A stretch of 64,000 bases of DNA from Yeosuana aquiaggeris (GCF_044003965.1 NZ_JBAWKC010000001.1:744001-808000); one strand, 5' to 3'; positions 9,539 to 18,290 are shown, counted from the stretch's first letter. Notes: a model not told the origin generated them from the letters alone. Numbers and translations: made by a program.

Positions 9539-10717
9539 TTATTTGAAGGCATTTAAACCTGTAATATCTAAACCTGTAATTAATAAATGAATATCGTGAG
9601 TGCCTTCATAAGTAATCACGCTTTCCAGGTTCATAGAATGGCGCATGATGCTGTATTCACCGGTAATTCCCATACCGCCTAACATTTGTCTGGCTTCACG
9701 AGCAATGTGAATAGCCATATCCACATTATTTCGTTTTGCCATAGATATTTGTGCTGATGTGGCTCTGCCTTCATTACGCAAAACACCTAAACGCCAGGTT
9801 AATAATTGTGCTTTGGTGATTTCTGTAATCATTTCAGCTAATTTTTTTTGTTGTAATTGAAACTGACCAATAGGTTTTCCAAACTGCATACGTTCTTTAC
9901 TATAACGTAAAGCCGTATCATAGCAATCCATAGCGGCACCAATGGCACCCCAGGCAATACCATATCTGGCAGAATCTAAGCAGCCAAGAGGAGCGCCTAA
10001 GCCTGATTTGTTGGGCAATAAATTTTCTTTAGGAACTTTGACATTATCAAATATCAGTTCACCGGTGGCACTGGCGCGAAGTGACCATTTGTTGTGAGTT
10101 TCAGGAGTTGTAAAGCCTGGCATACCACGTTCAACAATTAATCCATGAATACGCCCGCTCTCGTCTTTAGCCCAAACAATAGCTACTTGAGCAAACGGCG
10201 CATTTGAAATCCACATTTTGGCACCGTTTAATAAATAATGGTCTCCCATATCCTTAAAATTGGTTACCATTCCTGCTGGGTTGCTGCCATGGTCGGGTTC
10301 GGTTAATCCAAAACAACCCATCCATTCACCACTTGCCAATTTTGGTAAGTATTTTTGACGTTGAGCTTCATTTCCATATTTCCAGATAGGATACATTACC
10401 AGTGAAGATTGTACAGAAGCTGTGCTTCTTACACCCGAATCACCACGTTCTATTTCTTGCATGATTAATCCATAAGAAATCTGGTCTAAACCAGCACCAC
10501 CATACTCCACTGGAATATAAGGGCCAAAAGCACCAATTTCTGCTAATCCATTTACAATCTGTTTTGGAAATTCTGCTTTTTGCGCATAATCTTCAATAAT
10601 TGGTGATACTTCACGTTTCACCCATTCTCTGGCTGCATCACGAACTAATTTATGTTCTTCAGTTAAAAGATCATCAAGATTATAATAATCTGGCGCTTGA
10701 AATAAATCTGGTTTCAT
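9539..10717 (-). CDS. acyl-CoA dehydrogenase, glutaryl-CoA dehydrogenase-like
   Basis: An FAD-dependent acyl-CoA dehydrogenase of 392 aa. The FAD and substrate regions are clear (CFGLTEPDHGSNPAGM, KMWISNAPFAQ, YSKERMQFGKPIGQFQ). The C-terminal TYEGTHDIHLLITG carries the catalytic Glu in the position used by glutaryl-CoA dehydrogenases. By family it would oxidise and decarboxylate glutaryl-CoA in lysine or tryptophan breakdown, but closely related enzymes use other acyl-CoAs. It is monocistronic, with its own terminator. Confidence 0.9.
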   Translation of the reverse strand: MKPDLFQAPDYYNLDDLLTEEHKLVRDAAREWVKREVSPIIEDYAQKAEFPKQIVNGLAEIGAFGPYIPVEYGGAGLDQISYGLIMQEIERGDSGVRSTASVQSSLVMYPIWKYGNEAQRQKYLPKLASGEWMGCFGLTEPDHGSNPAGMVTNFKDMGDHYLLNGAKMWISNAPFAQVAIVWAKDESGRIHGLIVERGMPGFTTPETHNKWSLRASATGELIFDNVKVPKENLLPNKSGLGAPLGCLDSARYGIAWGAIGAAMDCYDTALRYSKERMQFGKPIGQFQLQQKKLAEMITEITKAQLLTWRLGVLRNEGRATSAQISMAKRNNVDMAIHIAREARQMLGGMGITGEYSIMRHSMNLESVITYEGTHDIHLLITGLDITGLNAFK

Positions 10718-10776
10718 AAGGTTGTTTTAATTGAAGAACAAAAGTAACTAAAACGTTTGCGAGTACCAATAATTAG

Positions 10777-11493
10777 TTACATTTTCAAATAAAAATCTTT
10801 GGTAAGATTCATGTATTTTTGTGTGTATTGATGCCTTTCTGTTTCAATAATAAGGTCCTCAATTTGAACATTGCTTTCGCTAAATGAAAACTCTAAAAGA
10901 CTTCGCTTTATTTCTGAATTCGGATGGCCTTTAACATGACAAATTTTGCTCGGAAACAAATTGAAATTTGAAGCTAATACAATGAAAGATTGTTCTTCTT
11001 TAAATGGAATGATAACAGAAAATGACCCGTTTTCTGAAAGTAATTTTGAAACACTTTTAAGTAGCTGATCAAAAGGTAAAGCTTCAGAAAACCTGGCTGT
11101 ATCGCGTTGATTACTGGATGTTTTATAATTCTCTGAATAGAATGGTGGATTTGAAATAATGAGGTCATATGTCTCTTCTATTTCATCTGAAAACTCATCC
11201 AGAGAGGCATGGTAGCAAAATAATCGATCGCTCCAAGGTGCATTTTCAAAATTCTCAACACATTGCTCATAGGCGTCATCATCAATTTCGATGGCATCAA
11301 TGAGTTCTGCCTTACTGCGTTGAGCTAATATTAAAGCTAAAACACCGGTTCCGGCACCAATATCTAAAATAGAAGAGGGCTTATTTTGTAAAGAAGTCCA
11401 TGCGCCTAATAATACGGCATCCGTTCCAATTTTCATGGCGCAGCGGTCTTGGTTTACACTAAATTCTTTGAAAACAAAGGGCTTTTGAGACAC
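10777..11493 (-). CDS. trmN6: tRNA1(Val) (adenine(37)-N6)-methyltransferase
   Basis: A class I SAM-dependent methyltransferase of 238 aa. The SAM-binding loop DIGAGTGVLALILAQ and the N6-adenine motif NPPFYS are present. The N-terminal FSVNQDRCAMKIGTDAVLLGAW matches the TrmN6/YfiC family, which methylates A37 of tRNA-Val. It starts with GTG 2 nt after the rimM stop, so translational coupling with rimM is likely. Confidence 0.88.
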   Translation of the reverse strand: MSQKPFVFKEFSVNQDRCAMKIGTDAVLLGAWTSLQNKPSSILDIGAGTGVLALILAQRSKAELIDAIEIDDDAYEQCVENFENAPWSDRLFCYHASLDEFSDEIEETYDLIISNPPFYSENYKTSSNQRDTARFSEALPFDQLLKSVSKLLSENGSFSVIIPFKEEQSFIVLASNFNLFPSKICHVKGHPNSEIKRSLLEFSFSESNVQIEDLIIETERHQYTQKYMNLTKDFYLKM

Positions 11494-11495
11494 GA

Positions 11496-12023
11496 TTAAC
11501 TTAGGTATAAATCAATCAATCCTTCTGGAGTGTCTACAATGACGGTTTTTTTTGTTCTGTCTACTTTTACAATAAATTGGTCATTCACAGGAATCAAAAT
11601 TTCTTTACCATCTTTATCTATTTCAAATAAGGCTTGGGCAGTTGAATCATTAATGCCTTTTATAATTCCAACTTTTCCAAAATTGACATCTTCAATGCTA
11701 AAACCAATAACCTCATGAAAATAAAACTTATTTCCTTCCAGTTTAGGTAAAAATTCTAGTGGTAAATAAACATCACTTTTTAATAAACTGTCTGCTTCAG
11801 CTTCGGTATGGACATCTTCAAATTGGACACGTAACAAATCAGATTTATGTAATTGAGAGCTTTCAATAAAAAAGGGTATAAACGTGTTTTTATAATCAAT
11901 AAACACAGCTTCTAAATTTTCATAGAGTTCGGGCTGGTCCGTATCTAGTTTAATGAGTAGTTCTCCATGGAAACTGTACTTTCTCACTATTTTTCCTAAA
12001 TAAAAGCAATCTTCAATTTTCAT
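11496..12023 (-). CDS. rimM: ribosome maturation factor RimM
   Basis: A 16S rRNA processing factor (175 aa) that binds S19 and helps mature the 30S head. The N-terminal barrel motif (YLGKIVRKYSFHGELLIKLD) and the PRC-barrel half (KFYFHEVIGFSIED, IPVNDQFIVKVD) are both recognisable. It follows rpsP, as in many bacteria where rpsP-rimM form one operon, and is coupled to trmN6 downstream. A hairpin lies between rpsP and rimM. Confidence 0.93.
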   Translation of the reverse strand: MKIEDCFYLGKIVRKYSFHGELLIKLDTDQPELYENLEAVFIDYKNTFIPFFIESSQLHKSDLLRVQFEDVHTEAEADSLLKSDVYLPLEFLPKLEGNKFYFHEVIGFSIEDVNFGKVGIIKGINDSTAQALFEIDKDGKEILIPVNDQFIVKVDRTKKTVIVDTPEGLIDLYLS

Positions 12024-12035
12024 GATCTTAGAAAT

Positions 12036-12062
12036 AAAAAACTCCGATAGAGCTATCGGAGT
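12036..12062 (-). terminator. attenuator-like terminator between rpsP and rimM
   Basis: A perfect 10-bp stem ACTCCGATAG/CTATCGGAGT with a 2-nt spacer at 12041-12062 is followed on the minus strand by a run of six T. It lies 25 nt past the rpsP stop and just before rimM. It would lower rimM-trmN6 expression relative to the ribosomal protein. Confidence 0.8.
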
Positions 12063-12086
12063 TTAAAAGTATAAAAAATATTATTT

Positions 12087-12686
12087 TTATTCTTCTTTTT
12101 TAGTTTCAGGAGTTTCTTCAACTGCAGGTTCTGCAGGTTCTTCAACAACGTCCTCAACAATTTCAGCAGCAGTTTCAGTTTCAACAACTTCTTCAGCCGT
12201 TTCAACAGCAACTTCAACTTCCTCCACTGTTTCTTCAACAACAGCTGCCGCAGCAGTTCTTGCTTCATTTACAGCTTTTTCAGCTTCTAAGGCTTTAGCT
12301 TTAGCATCAGCTTGAGCTTTTGCTAATCCATCTGTTTTTGAGACAACTCTTGAACCTTTTTCATCCAACCAAGCATTGAATTTTGTTTCAGCTTGTTCTT
12401 CAGTTAAAGCACCTTTTCTAACACCACCAGCTAGATGGTTTTTTAATAAGGCTCCTTTATAAGATAAAATTGCTTTTGCAGTGTCAGTTGGTTGTGCACC
12501 GTTTTGTAACCATGTAACTGCACCATCAACGTTTAATTCAATAGTTGCTGGGTTTGTGTTTGGATTATAAATACCTAATTTTTCTAAGTATTTACCATCT
12601 CTTTTTGAACGTGCATCAGCTGCAACAATCCAATAGAAAGGTTTCCCTTTTTTACCGTGTCTTTGTAATCTAATTTTTACTGGCAT
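12087..12686 (-). CDS. rpsP: 30S ribosomal protein S16 with long acidic tail
   Basis: The first 80 or so residues are the S16 core (MPVKIRLQRHGKKGKPFYWI and DGKYLEKLGIYNPN). The protein then continues for about 115 residues as an Ala/Glu/Val/Thr-rich acidic tail with predicted coil and no fold I recognise. The total of 199 aa is about twice the E. coli length; extended S16 proteins are familiar in Bacteroidetes. A strong promoter and a leader hairpin precede it. Confidence 0.96.
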   Translation of the reverse strand: MPVKIRLQRHGKKGKPFYWIVAADARSKRDGKYLEKLGIYNPNTNPATIELNVDGAVTWLQNGAQPTDTAKAILSYKGALLKNHLAGGVRKGALTEEQAETKFNAWLDEKGSRVVSKTDGLAKAQADAKAKALEAEKAVNEARTAAAAVVEETVEEVEVAVETAEEVVETETAAEIVEDVVEEPAEPAVEETPETKKEE

Positions 12687-12700
12687 AATGATTAATTAAT

Positions 12701-12715
12701 GAGGTTCTCGACCTC
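12701..12715 (-). other. hairpin in the rpsP leader
   Basis: GAGGT and ACCTC pair around a 5-nt TCTCG loop, ending 14 nt upstream of the rpsP start codon. It could modulate translation of S16, but the stem is short and no protein-binding motif is recognised. Confidence 0.4.
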
Positions 12716-12732
12716 GGTTATTAATAAGAGCG

Positions 12733-12761
12733 CAAAGATACTATATTTTTTTTATTTACAA
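12733..12761 (-). promoter_or_regulatory. promoter of the rpsP-rimM-trmN6 operon
   Basis: On the minus strand TTG (12761-12759) and TATCTTTG (12740-12733) are 18 nt apart, a close match to the Bacteroidetes consensus. The start would lie near 12726, giving a leader of about 40 nt. Confidence 0.7.
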
Positions 12762-12805
12762 TATTTTATTTGTAAATGAATTAACAGCTTATTTTGAATT
12801 TATTT

Positions 12806-13873
12806 TTAAAACATAAGACAGACTGGAGAGGGTGTTTTTACACTGCTTAAATAAGAAAGGGTTCCATTTTCTGAGTTGATCTTAAAGACAGAGATGTTAT
12901 TGCTTTTTTGATTGGCCACCAAAAGAAATTTACCAGAAGGATCTATTGTAAAATTTCTTGGCCATTCACCTTCAACATCAATATTTTGAATTTGGGTTAA
13001 TGTACCATCTAAAGTGTTTCTTTTAAATACTACAATGGTATTTTCTCCTCTGTTTGAGCCGTATAAATAGTTTTCGTTTTTTGATAAATGAATGTCTGCA
13101 CATGAATTGGCCCCTTTATAATCTTTTGCTAAGGTTGAGTAATGGTCAATAAGTAAAAAACCATTGATCTCTTTTTTTGAGGCGGTTATGGTACTGGCAT
13201 ATTCATTAATATTATAAATAAAATTACCATCTTTGGTTATCACAAAATGTCTAGGACCAGCTTTTTCTTGAATTGAAACAGAAGACGATGATACTAAATC
13301 ATAAGTTTTACCGTCATTATTTAATATGTATATATATAAAGCATCCATTCCTAAATCTGAAACAAACAAATTAGATTTAAAAAACTGAGCCGAATGGGCA
13401 TGAGATGTTTTTTTTGTTGTGTTATATTCAAAGACCTGATAGGCAGGATTTAAAGTTCCGTCATCTTTAATTTCGTAAAGAGAGACATTCCCACCAACAT
13501 AATTAGACACAACAGCTTTATCTCCTGCAGGATTTATTGATATATGGCAAGGTGCGCCGCCATTACTTGATACGGTATTTAAAAATTCAAGAGTTCCATT
13601 TTCTTTTACTTTAAAAGAAGAAACAGTTCCTTCGCCACCTTCTCCCACGGCATAAATAAACTTTTTGTTTGGTGAATAGGCAATATAAGAAGGGTTTTGA
13701 GTTTTAGCGGCTAATTTAAAATGACCCAATTTACCGGTTTCAGTATTAAATGTAGCCTGATATATGCCCTGACTATCACCATCAGTATAGGTTCCAGTAT
13801 ATAACGGTATGCTCTGGGCATTACAATCTATAAGACTCACCATAAGACATAAAAAAAATAGTTTAAAATTCAT
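12806..13873 (-). CDS. exported lactonase-family beta-propeller (6-phosphogluconolactonase type)
   Basis: A protein of 355 aa with a signal peptide (MNFKLFFLCLMVSLIDCNAQ). A seven-bladed propeller of the lactonase family (PF10282) follows, with repeated blade motifs such as NPSYIAYSPNKKFIYAV, PCHISINPAGDKAVVSNY and WPRNFTIDPSGKFLLVANQ. Family members hydrolyse 6-phosphogluconolactone or other lactones. The signal peptide argues for a periplasmic substrate, so the pentose phosphate role is doubtful. It stands alone between rpsP and hemA. Confidence 0.85.
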   Translation of the reverse strand: MNFKLFFLCLMVSLIDCNAQSIPLYTGTYTDGDSQGIYQATFNTETGKLGHFKLAAKTQNPSYIAYSPNKKFIYAVGEGGEGTVSSFKVKENGTLEFLNTVSSNGGAPCHISINPAGDKAVVSNYVGGNVSLYEIKDDGTLNPAYQVFEYNTTKKTSHAHSAQFFKSNLFVSDLGMDALYIYILNNDGKTYDLVSSSSVSIQEKAGPRHFVITKDGNFIYNINEYASTITASKKEINGFLLIDHYSTLAKDYKGANSCADIHLSKNENYLYGSNRGENTIVVFKRNTLDGTLTQIQNIDVEGEWPRNFTIDPSGKFLLVANQKSNNISVFKINSENGTLSYLSSVKTPSPVCLMF

Positions 13874-13953
13874 AACGTAAATGATTAACTCATTAAAAGT
13901 ATGATATTTTAAACTATTTTTTGACTAAATTCTCTTATTAAAAAGAATTAAAA

Positions 13954-15171
13954 TTAAGCATTTAATGAAGCAATCTCTTCTGAAATTAATTCGTCTAAGT
14001 CAATTGAATCTATTGAGAATTCATGATTAGCCATTACTTTTTTCATAACTTGGTTAGTGACTAATTTAATATTTGGCTCTTCTATTTTGGTTTCAAAATA
14101 CGTTTTAACCTTATTGTTTATAGATATTTTCAACTCTGCTAAAAGCGCTCTTAAAGGCGCTCCTTCAAGCCATTCTTTATAAGCCTCAATCTCTTCTGAA
14201 ATGATGAGGTTAACCTGATCAGTCGCCGCTAAGCGGTGCTCTTTGGTTTCTTCTAACTCCACAGAAATAGAATCTAAATCATGGAAGATTATTTTGTTAT
14301 TTTGAGCTAACGTTTTTTCAATATTGCATGGAACAGCAAGATCTATTAGCAATATTTTTTTATCAACATTAGATATGTTTTTGATTAAATTAGGACAGTT
14401 GCTCGCCGCACTAATAATCACATCAAAATCGTCAAAATTATTTGAAATCACATTTGCCCAGGGATAGGTTTTACAGTTGTTGGTTTGTGATAAAATAATA
14501 GCCTTTTCCTCACTTCGGTTGCTAATGTATATGTTATTGTAGTTGAACTTTGAATTGTATTTAAATAATTGTTTTACGATATCACCGGCGCCGATAAATA
14601 AAATATTTACTGATTTCACTAGGTCTTTATCAAAAGACTGTCTGATGACCTTTAAAGATTTGTAAGCTACAGAGGTCGTGCCATCTCTAAAATCGGTTTC
14701 ATTACTAATACGTTTATGAGTTTTAAAAACAGCTTGTAAGGATCTTTCAAGTAATGATCCTTGTAATTTATGAGCCATTGAAAACTGATGTGCCTTTTTA
14801 ATCTGTGAAATAATTTCAGCATCACCAAAAACAAGTGATTCTAAACCAGAAGAAACTTCTAACAGATGTTTTATAGACAATTCAGTATCATCACTTGACA
14901 GGAACAAAGATTTTTCAGAAGCTGTATTTTTTATGGATTTAAAGTCAATTAAGAAATCAATAATAGTAATTGACTTTGTAGAAACAGATTCAAAATAAAT
15001 TTCTGTTCTATTGCAAGTAGCCAATATAAACAAGCCTGTAATATCCTTAAAGGAAGTACTTAAAACATTGCTTAATTGCTCTTTTTCTTCTTCAGAAATA
15101 TGATATTTTTCTCGTTCTTTAGTATTAGCCGTTTTATGGGAAATACTTATGTAGCGGTATGATTTATTCAT
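13954..15171 (-). CDS. hemA: glutamyl-tRNA reductase
   Basis: First committed enzyme of C5-pathway haem synthesis, reducing glutamyl-tRNA to glutamate semialdehyde. I place the start at 15171 (MNKSYRYISISHKTAN), because the upstream in-frame codons do not resemble the family. The nucleophile is C53 in ILATCNRTE, the histidine-rich substrate helix and SSGLESLVFGDAEI are present, and the NADPH motif is FIGAGDIVKQL. A CRP/FNR-type operator and TACCTTTG box lie upstream, linking it to the divergent cytochrome operons. Confidence 0.95.
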   Translation of the reverse strand: MNKSYRYISISHKTANTKEREKYHISEEEKEQLSNVLSTSFKDITGLFILATCNRTEIYFESVSTKSITIIDFLIDFKSIKNTASEKSLFLSSDDTELSIKHLLEVSSGLESLVFGDAEIISQIKKAHQFSMAHKLQGSLLERSLQAVFKTHKRISNETDFRDGTTSVAYKSLKVIRQSFDKDLVKSVNILFIGAGDIVKQLFKYNSKFNYNNIYISNRSEEKAIILSQTNNCKTYPWANVISNNFDDFDVIISAASNCPNLIKNISNVDKKILLIDLAVPCNIEKTLAQNNKIIFHDLDSISVELEETKEHRLAATDQVNLIISEEIEAYKEWLEGAPLRALLAELKISINNKVKTYFETKIEEPNIKLVTNQVMKKVMANHEFSIDSIDLDELISEEIASLNA

Positions 15172-15228
15172 AATGGTCTTTAGCTCAAAAATCTTCAAAA
15201 AACTATAGCAATGGATGCAATAATTATT

Positions 15229-15272
15229 CAAAGGTAGTAACGCAACATTAGATAGATAATGACATTTATCAT
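15229..15272 (-). promoter_or_regulatory. FNR-type operator and promoter of hemA
   Basis: The operator ATGACATTTATCAT (15259-15272; half sites ATGAC and ATCAT, four-base spacer) is centred at 15265.5. The box TACCTTTG on the minus strand (15236-15229) ends exactly 36.5 nt from that centre. It is a perfect TAnnTTTG match. The start would be near 15223, placing the operator at about -41.5, the class II activator position of CRP/FNR proteins. Confidence 0.7.
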
Positions 15273-15276
15273 GTTT

Positions 15277-15292
15277 TGTAACATATGTTACA
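15277..15292. promoter_or_regulatory. perfect palindrome TGTAACATATGTTACA
   Basis: A 16-bp perfect palindrome containing GTAAC-N4-GTTAC, between hemA and the cytochrome operon, 19 nt from the ATGAC-type operator centre. The same core occurs at 29751 and 58136. It resembles sites of CRP/FNR-family regulators, and I recall a GTAAC-N4-GTTAC motif proposed for HcpR-type nitrosative stress regulators. Confidence 0.6.
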
Positions 15293-15420
15293 TATTTAAT
15301 TATTTAAATAATATTACTGAATATTAATCAAAAATTAAAGACTAAAAAACGGGTTTTAATTATCTGATAATGCCTTAATTAAGGCTTAAATTAAAAACAT
15401 TGGATTGATTTTTCAAAAAC

Positions 15421-15464
15421 ATGACTTTTGTCATGCTTTTTGTTACGAAGTTTTGTTAGTTTGG
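15421..15464 (+). promoter_or_regulatory. FNR-type operator and promoter of the tetraheme/FeS/NrfD operon
   Basis: A perfect palindrome ATGACTTTTGTCAT (15421-15434), centred at 15427.5. TAGTTTGG at 15457-15464 matches TAnnTTTG with one mismatch and ends exactly 36.5 nt from the centre. The first gene starts at 15548, about 77 nt after the predicted start. Between hemA and this site nothing coding is seen. Confidence 0.65.
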
Positions 15465-15547
15465 ATTATCAGTACAAAGTAGTTCTTGCTTTTAAATAGT
15501 ACCCCCAAGTTGTAATGTGTTTTTTATTAATCTTAAAATCATAAATT

Positions 15548-15742
15548 ATGACTCACTCAACTAAAAAAAATTTCCTGACGATTTTCATTATTGCTGTTTT
15601 TGTTTTGGGCTATGGCTTATACATGTATTTAGGAGTAGATAACATGAAATATGTTCCCATTTTTACAGCATTAATTTTTGCAATTATTCCTGCTATTTTG
15701 ATTAATAATATTTGGAATAGAAAACCTGTAAAAAAGAATTGA
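15548..15742 (+). CDS. small two-helix membrane protein
   Basis: A 64-residue protein with two hydrophobic segments (about residues 9-27 and 35-51) and a basic C terminus (WNRKPVKKN). No family is recognised. It is the first gene after the FNR-type promoter and lies 45 nt before the tetraheme cytochrome, so it probably belongs to the same operon. A structural or assembly role in the cytochrome complex is only a guess. Confidence 0.65.
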   Translation: MTHSTKKNFLTIFIIAVFVLGYGLYMYLGVDNMKYVPIFTALIFAIIPAILINNIWNRKPVKKN

Positions 15743-15787
15743 CAGTTTAATAAATTATTTTTTTTTACGACCTTAAATTTATATAAT

Positions 15788-16240
15788 ATGTCAAAGATTA
15801 TTTTTCGATTATTATTGTCTTTTATTGTTTTTGTAACTGCTTTTATTGCCATTAGGCAATTAGTGATTCCAGATTCTTTTGGAAAATTGGGTCATTACAG
15901 GGCCAACTCACTTGAAGACAATAAAGCTAGAGTTCCATATTATAAGGGGACAGAAAAATGTGCTTCCTGCCATCAAGATATTTATGATTTGCAATTTTCT
16001 GATTTACATTCAGAAATTAGCTGTGAATCGTGTCATCCTCCAAAAATTGATGCTTACACAGAATGTAAAGTTATGCCTCCAAAAGTTGAGGGTACTATTG
16101 AATTCTGCGCGCAGTGTCATAAGATGAACGCAGGTAGAATAGATAAAGGTGTTCCGCAATTAAATATTGAAGAACATAAAGGAGATCAAAATTGTATAGA
16201 ATGTCATAATGCACATGCACCATGGGAACTAACGGAATAA
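15788..16240 (+). CDS. membrane-anchored tetraheme cytochrome c
   Basis: A protein of 150 aa with an N-terminal membrane anchor and a periplasmic domain with four CxxCH haem sites (CASCH, CESCH, CAQCH, CIECH). The layout resembles NrfH/NapC-like or DsrJ-type small multihaem subunits. It probably accepts electrons from, or gives electrons to, the FeS protein encoded next. The 3' end overlaps the following start by 19 nt, so the two are tightly coupled. Confidence 0.88.
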   Translation: MSKIIFRLLLSFIVFVTAFIAIRQLVIPDSFGKLGHYRANSLEDNKARVPYYKGTEKCASCHQDIYDLQFSDLHSEISCESCHPPKIDAYTECKVMPPKVEGTIEFCAQCHKMNAGRIDKGVPQLNIEEHKGDQNCIECHNAHAPWELTE

Positions 16241-16998
16241 ATAATAGAAGAAAATTTTTTAAGGCTTCTGCAGCTTTAATTGGTGGAACCATTGCGGTTT
16301 CTATTATGAAGCCACTTGGGTTAATGGCTCAAACAGATAGCGATGATAATCCTAAAGACAAGGATAAGTTACCTCTTTGGGGAATGGGAGTTGATATTGA
16401 AAAATGCGTGGGATGCGGAAAATGTGCGGAGGCTTGTAAAATTGAAAATAATGTACCCAAGGAGCCCTTTTATTTTAGGACTTGGATTGAACAATACACC
16501 GTTAAAAATGATGGTGAGGTTAAAATTGAATCTCCCAATGGTGGTATTGGTGGTTTAAAACAATCAGTACCTGATGAAGATATTTTTAAATCATTTATGG
16601 TACCAAAATTATGCAATCACTGTACAAATGCACCTTGTGTTCAGGCCTGTCCTGTCGGAGCCACCTATATTAGTCCTGAAGGTGTTGTTTTGGTAGATGA
16701 CTCTTATTGTATTGGTTGTAGCTATTGCATTCAGGCCTGCCCGTATGGTGCGCGTTTTATGAATCCGGTTACTAAAGTGGCTGATAAATGTACTTTTTGT
16801 TATCACAGAATTTCAGAGGGTTTGCAACCGGCATGTGTTGAAGTGTGTCCAACAGATGCGCGCATATTTGGAGATTTGCATGATAAGAAGAGTGACTTGG
16901 TTAAATTTTTACAGGAAAACCCAACCGAAATCTTAAAGCCTCATCTAAATACAAAATCTAGAGTATTTTATAACGGATTAAGTTCAGAAGTCAGATAA
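16222..16998 (+). CDS. Tat-exported ferredoxin-type subunit with four 4Fe-4S sites
   Basis: A protein of 258 aa, member of the DmsB/PsrB/DsrO iron-sulphur family. The twin-arginine signal is NRRKFFKASA, followed by a hydrophobic stretch. The four cysteine groups are complete: C62, C65, C68, C72; CNHCTNAPCVQACP; CIGCSYCIQACP; and CTFCY with PACVEVCP. Unlike the two paralogues at 20987 and 25887, the first group keeps its second cysteine. It sits between tetraheme and NrfD genes, as in DsrJOP-like periplasmic modules. Confidence 0.92.
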   Translation: MGTNGINNRRKFFKASAALIGGTIAVSIMKPLGLMAQTDSDDNPKDKDKLPLWGMGVDIEKCVGCGKCAEACKIENNVPKEPFYFRTWIEQYTVKNDGEVKIESPNGGIGGLKQSVPDEDIFKSFMVPKLCNHCTNAPCVQACPVGATYISPEGVVLVDDSYCIGCSYCIQACPYGARFMNPVTKVADKCTFCYHRISEGLQPACVEVCPTDARIFGDLHDKKSDLVKFLQENPTEILKPHLNTKSRVFYNGLSSEVR

Positions 16999-17000
16999 TT

Positions 17001-18197
17001 ATGGAAGAGCATTTTCAACATTTATACCAAGCCTTATCTCAAGTAGATGGCTACATTTACCCAAATGAAATTGATTTACATTGGGGATTGATGATTGTTC
17101 TGTATCCTTATATTACAGGATTAGTAGCAGGAGCTTTTATTTTAGCGTCTCTTGAACGTGTTTTTCATGTCAAGGTGCTAAAACCTACCTATGGATTAGC
17201 ACTTTTAACTGCCTTAGCTTTTTTACTGGTTGCAACTATGCCGCTGGTTAGTCACTTACAGCATCCTTTTAGATCCTATGAAATTTTTATGACACCTAAT
17301 TCAACCTCTGCCATGGCTATTTTTGGGTTTGTTTATCTATGGTATTTAATGGCCGTGTTGCTATTAGAGATTTGGTTTGACTATAGACGCGATTTTGTGA
17401 TTTGGTCTAAAACCAGTAAAGGGTTTAAAAAATTATTCTATCAATTAATAACCTTAGGAATCAATGATACTGATGAAAAATCTGCGAAACTGGATGATCG
17501 ATTGGGATATTTTATTACCGTTATTGGTATTCCATCTGCCTTTTTATTACACGGTTATGTTGGTTTTATTTTTGGCTCCATAAAGGCTAATCCTTGGTGG
17601 TCAACCGTATTAATGCCTATCATATTTCTTTTTTCAGCCATGGTTTCTGGAGTGGCATTGGTTATGCTGATCTATATGGTAGTAAGTTGGGTGAGAAAAG
17701 TTGATATTGACATGAAATGTTTGGATACCATAGCCAGGTATTTGCTCTTTATTTTAATTATTGATTTTACATTAGAATCATTAGATCAAATACATAGAAT
17801 TTATGAAGCTGAAGAGTCCTTTGATATTATTAGTGTTTTAGTAAGTGGTAAATTGAATATTACCTTGCTTGTTATGCAGGTGGGCTTCGGAACCATTTTT
17901 CCATTAAGTGTATTAGGACTATTTCAATTTTATAAGCCATCAGAAAGAGTACGGCAATTTTTCTATTTTGTAATAGGAGGGATGGTGTTAGTTGGGATTT
18001 TCTTTATGAGATGGAACGTGGTTATTGGCGGACAGTTATTCTCAAAAAGTTTAAGTGGCTTTACATCATTTAAAACTGTTTATTCTGGAATGGAAGGGTC
18101 TGTTATGGCAGCTGTTTGGCTAATTTTACCATTGCTCATTTTAAGCTTTTTTTTATGGCTCATGCCTCCTTGGAAAAAAATAGCTTACCATGAATAA
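17001..18197 (+). CDS. NrfD/HybB-type quinone-interacting membrane subunit
   Basis: An integral membrane protein of 398 aa with about ten hydrophobic helices. The C-terminal MRWNVVIGGQLFSKSLSGF is characteristic of HybB/DsrP/HmcC-like NrfD proteins, which exchange electrons between menaquinol and a periplasmic FeS subunit. It begins 2 nt after the FeS gene. It is shorter than the two other NrfD genes in the island (445 and 438 aa) and belongs to a different subgroup. A bidirectional terminator follows. Confidence 0.9.
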   Translation: MEEHFQHLYQALSQVDGYIYPNEIDLHWGLMIVLYPYITGLVAGAFILASLERVFHVKVLKPTYGLALLTALAFLLVATMPLVSHLQHPFRSYEIFMTPNSTSAMAIFGFVYLWYLMAVLLLEIWFDYRRDFVIWSKTSKGFKKLFYQLITLGINDTDEKSAKLDDRLGYFITVIGIPSAFLLHGYVGFIFGSIKANPWWSTVLMPIIFLFSAMVSGVALVMLIYMVVSWVRKVDIDMKCLDTIARYLLFILIIDFTLESLDQIHRIYEAEESFDIISVLVSGKLNITLLVMQVGFGTIFPLSVLGLFQFYKPSERVRQFFYFVIGGMVLVGIFFMRWNVVIGGQLFSKSLSGFTSFKTVYSGMEGSVMAAVWLILPLLILSFFLWLMPPWKKIAYHE

Positions 18198-18262
18198 GTA
18201 TAAAAGGCCTATTTCATATGAGTTTATTTAATCGTATGGTTAGTATAATAAACTAAATAAAA

Positions 18263-18290
18263 AAGCCGAACCATATGGTTCGGCTTTTTT
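18263..18290. terminator. bidirectional intrinsic terminator
   Basis: AAAAGCCGAACC and GGTTCGGCTTTT form a 12-bp stem with ATAT loop and T runs on both strands. It serves the plus-strand NrfD gene and the converging minus-strand cytochrome gene. Its core CCGAAC/GTTCGG recurs after the two other paralogous cytochrome genes. Confidence 0.9.

Noticed and set aside
12053..12268. Open frame of 71 codons rich in Leu and Lys
   Set aside because: It lies in another frame of the rpsP tail; the Lys/Leu pattern results from reading Glu/Ala codons out of frame.
15373..15384. CCTTAATTAAGG palindrome between hemA and the cytochrome operon
   Set aside because: A perfect but AT-rich 12-mer without copies near the other promoters; chance cannot be excluded.
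15548..18197. Module A as a complete dissimilatory sulphite (Dsr) system
   Set aside because: Only the J/O/P-like part is seen; there is no DsrAB, DsrMK or DsrC in the window.
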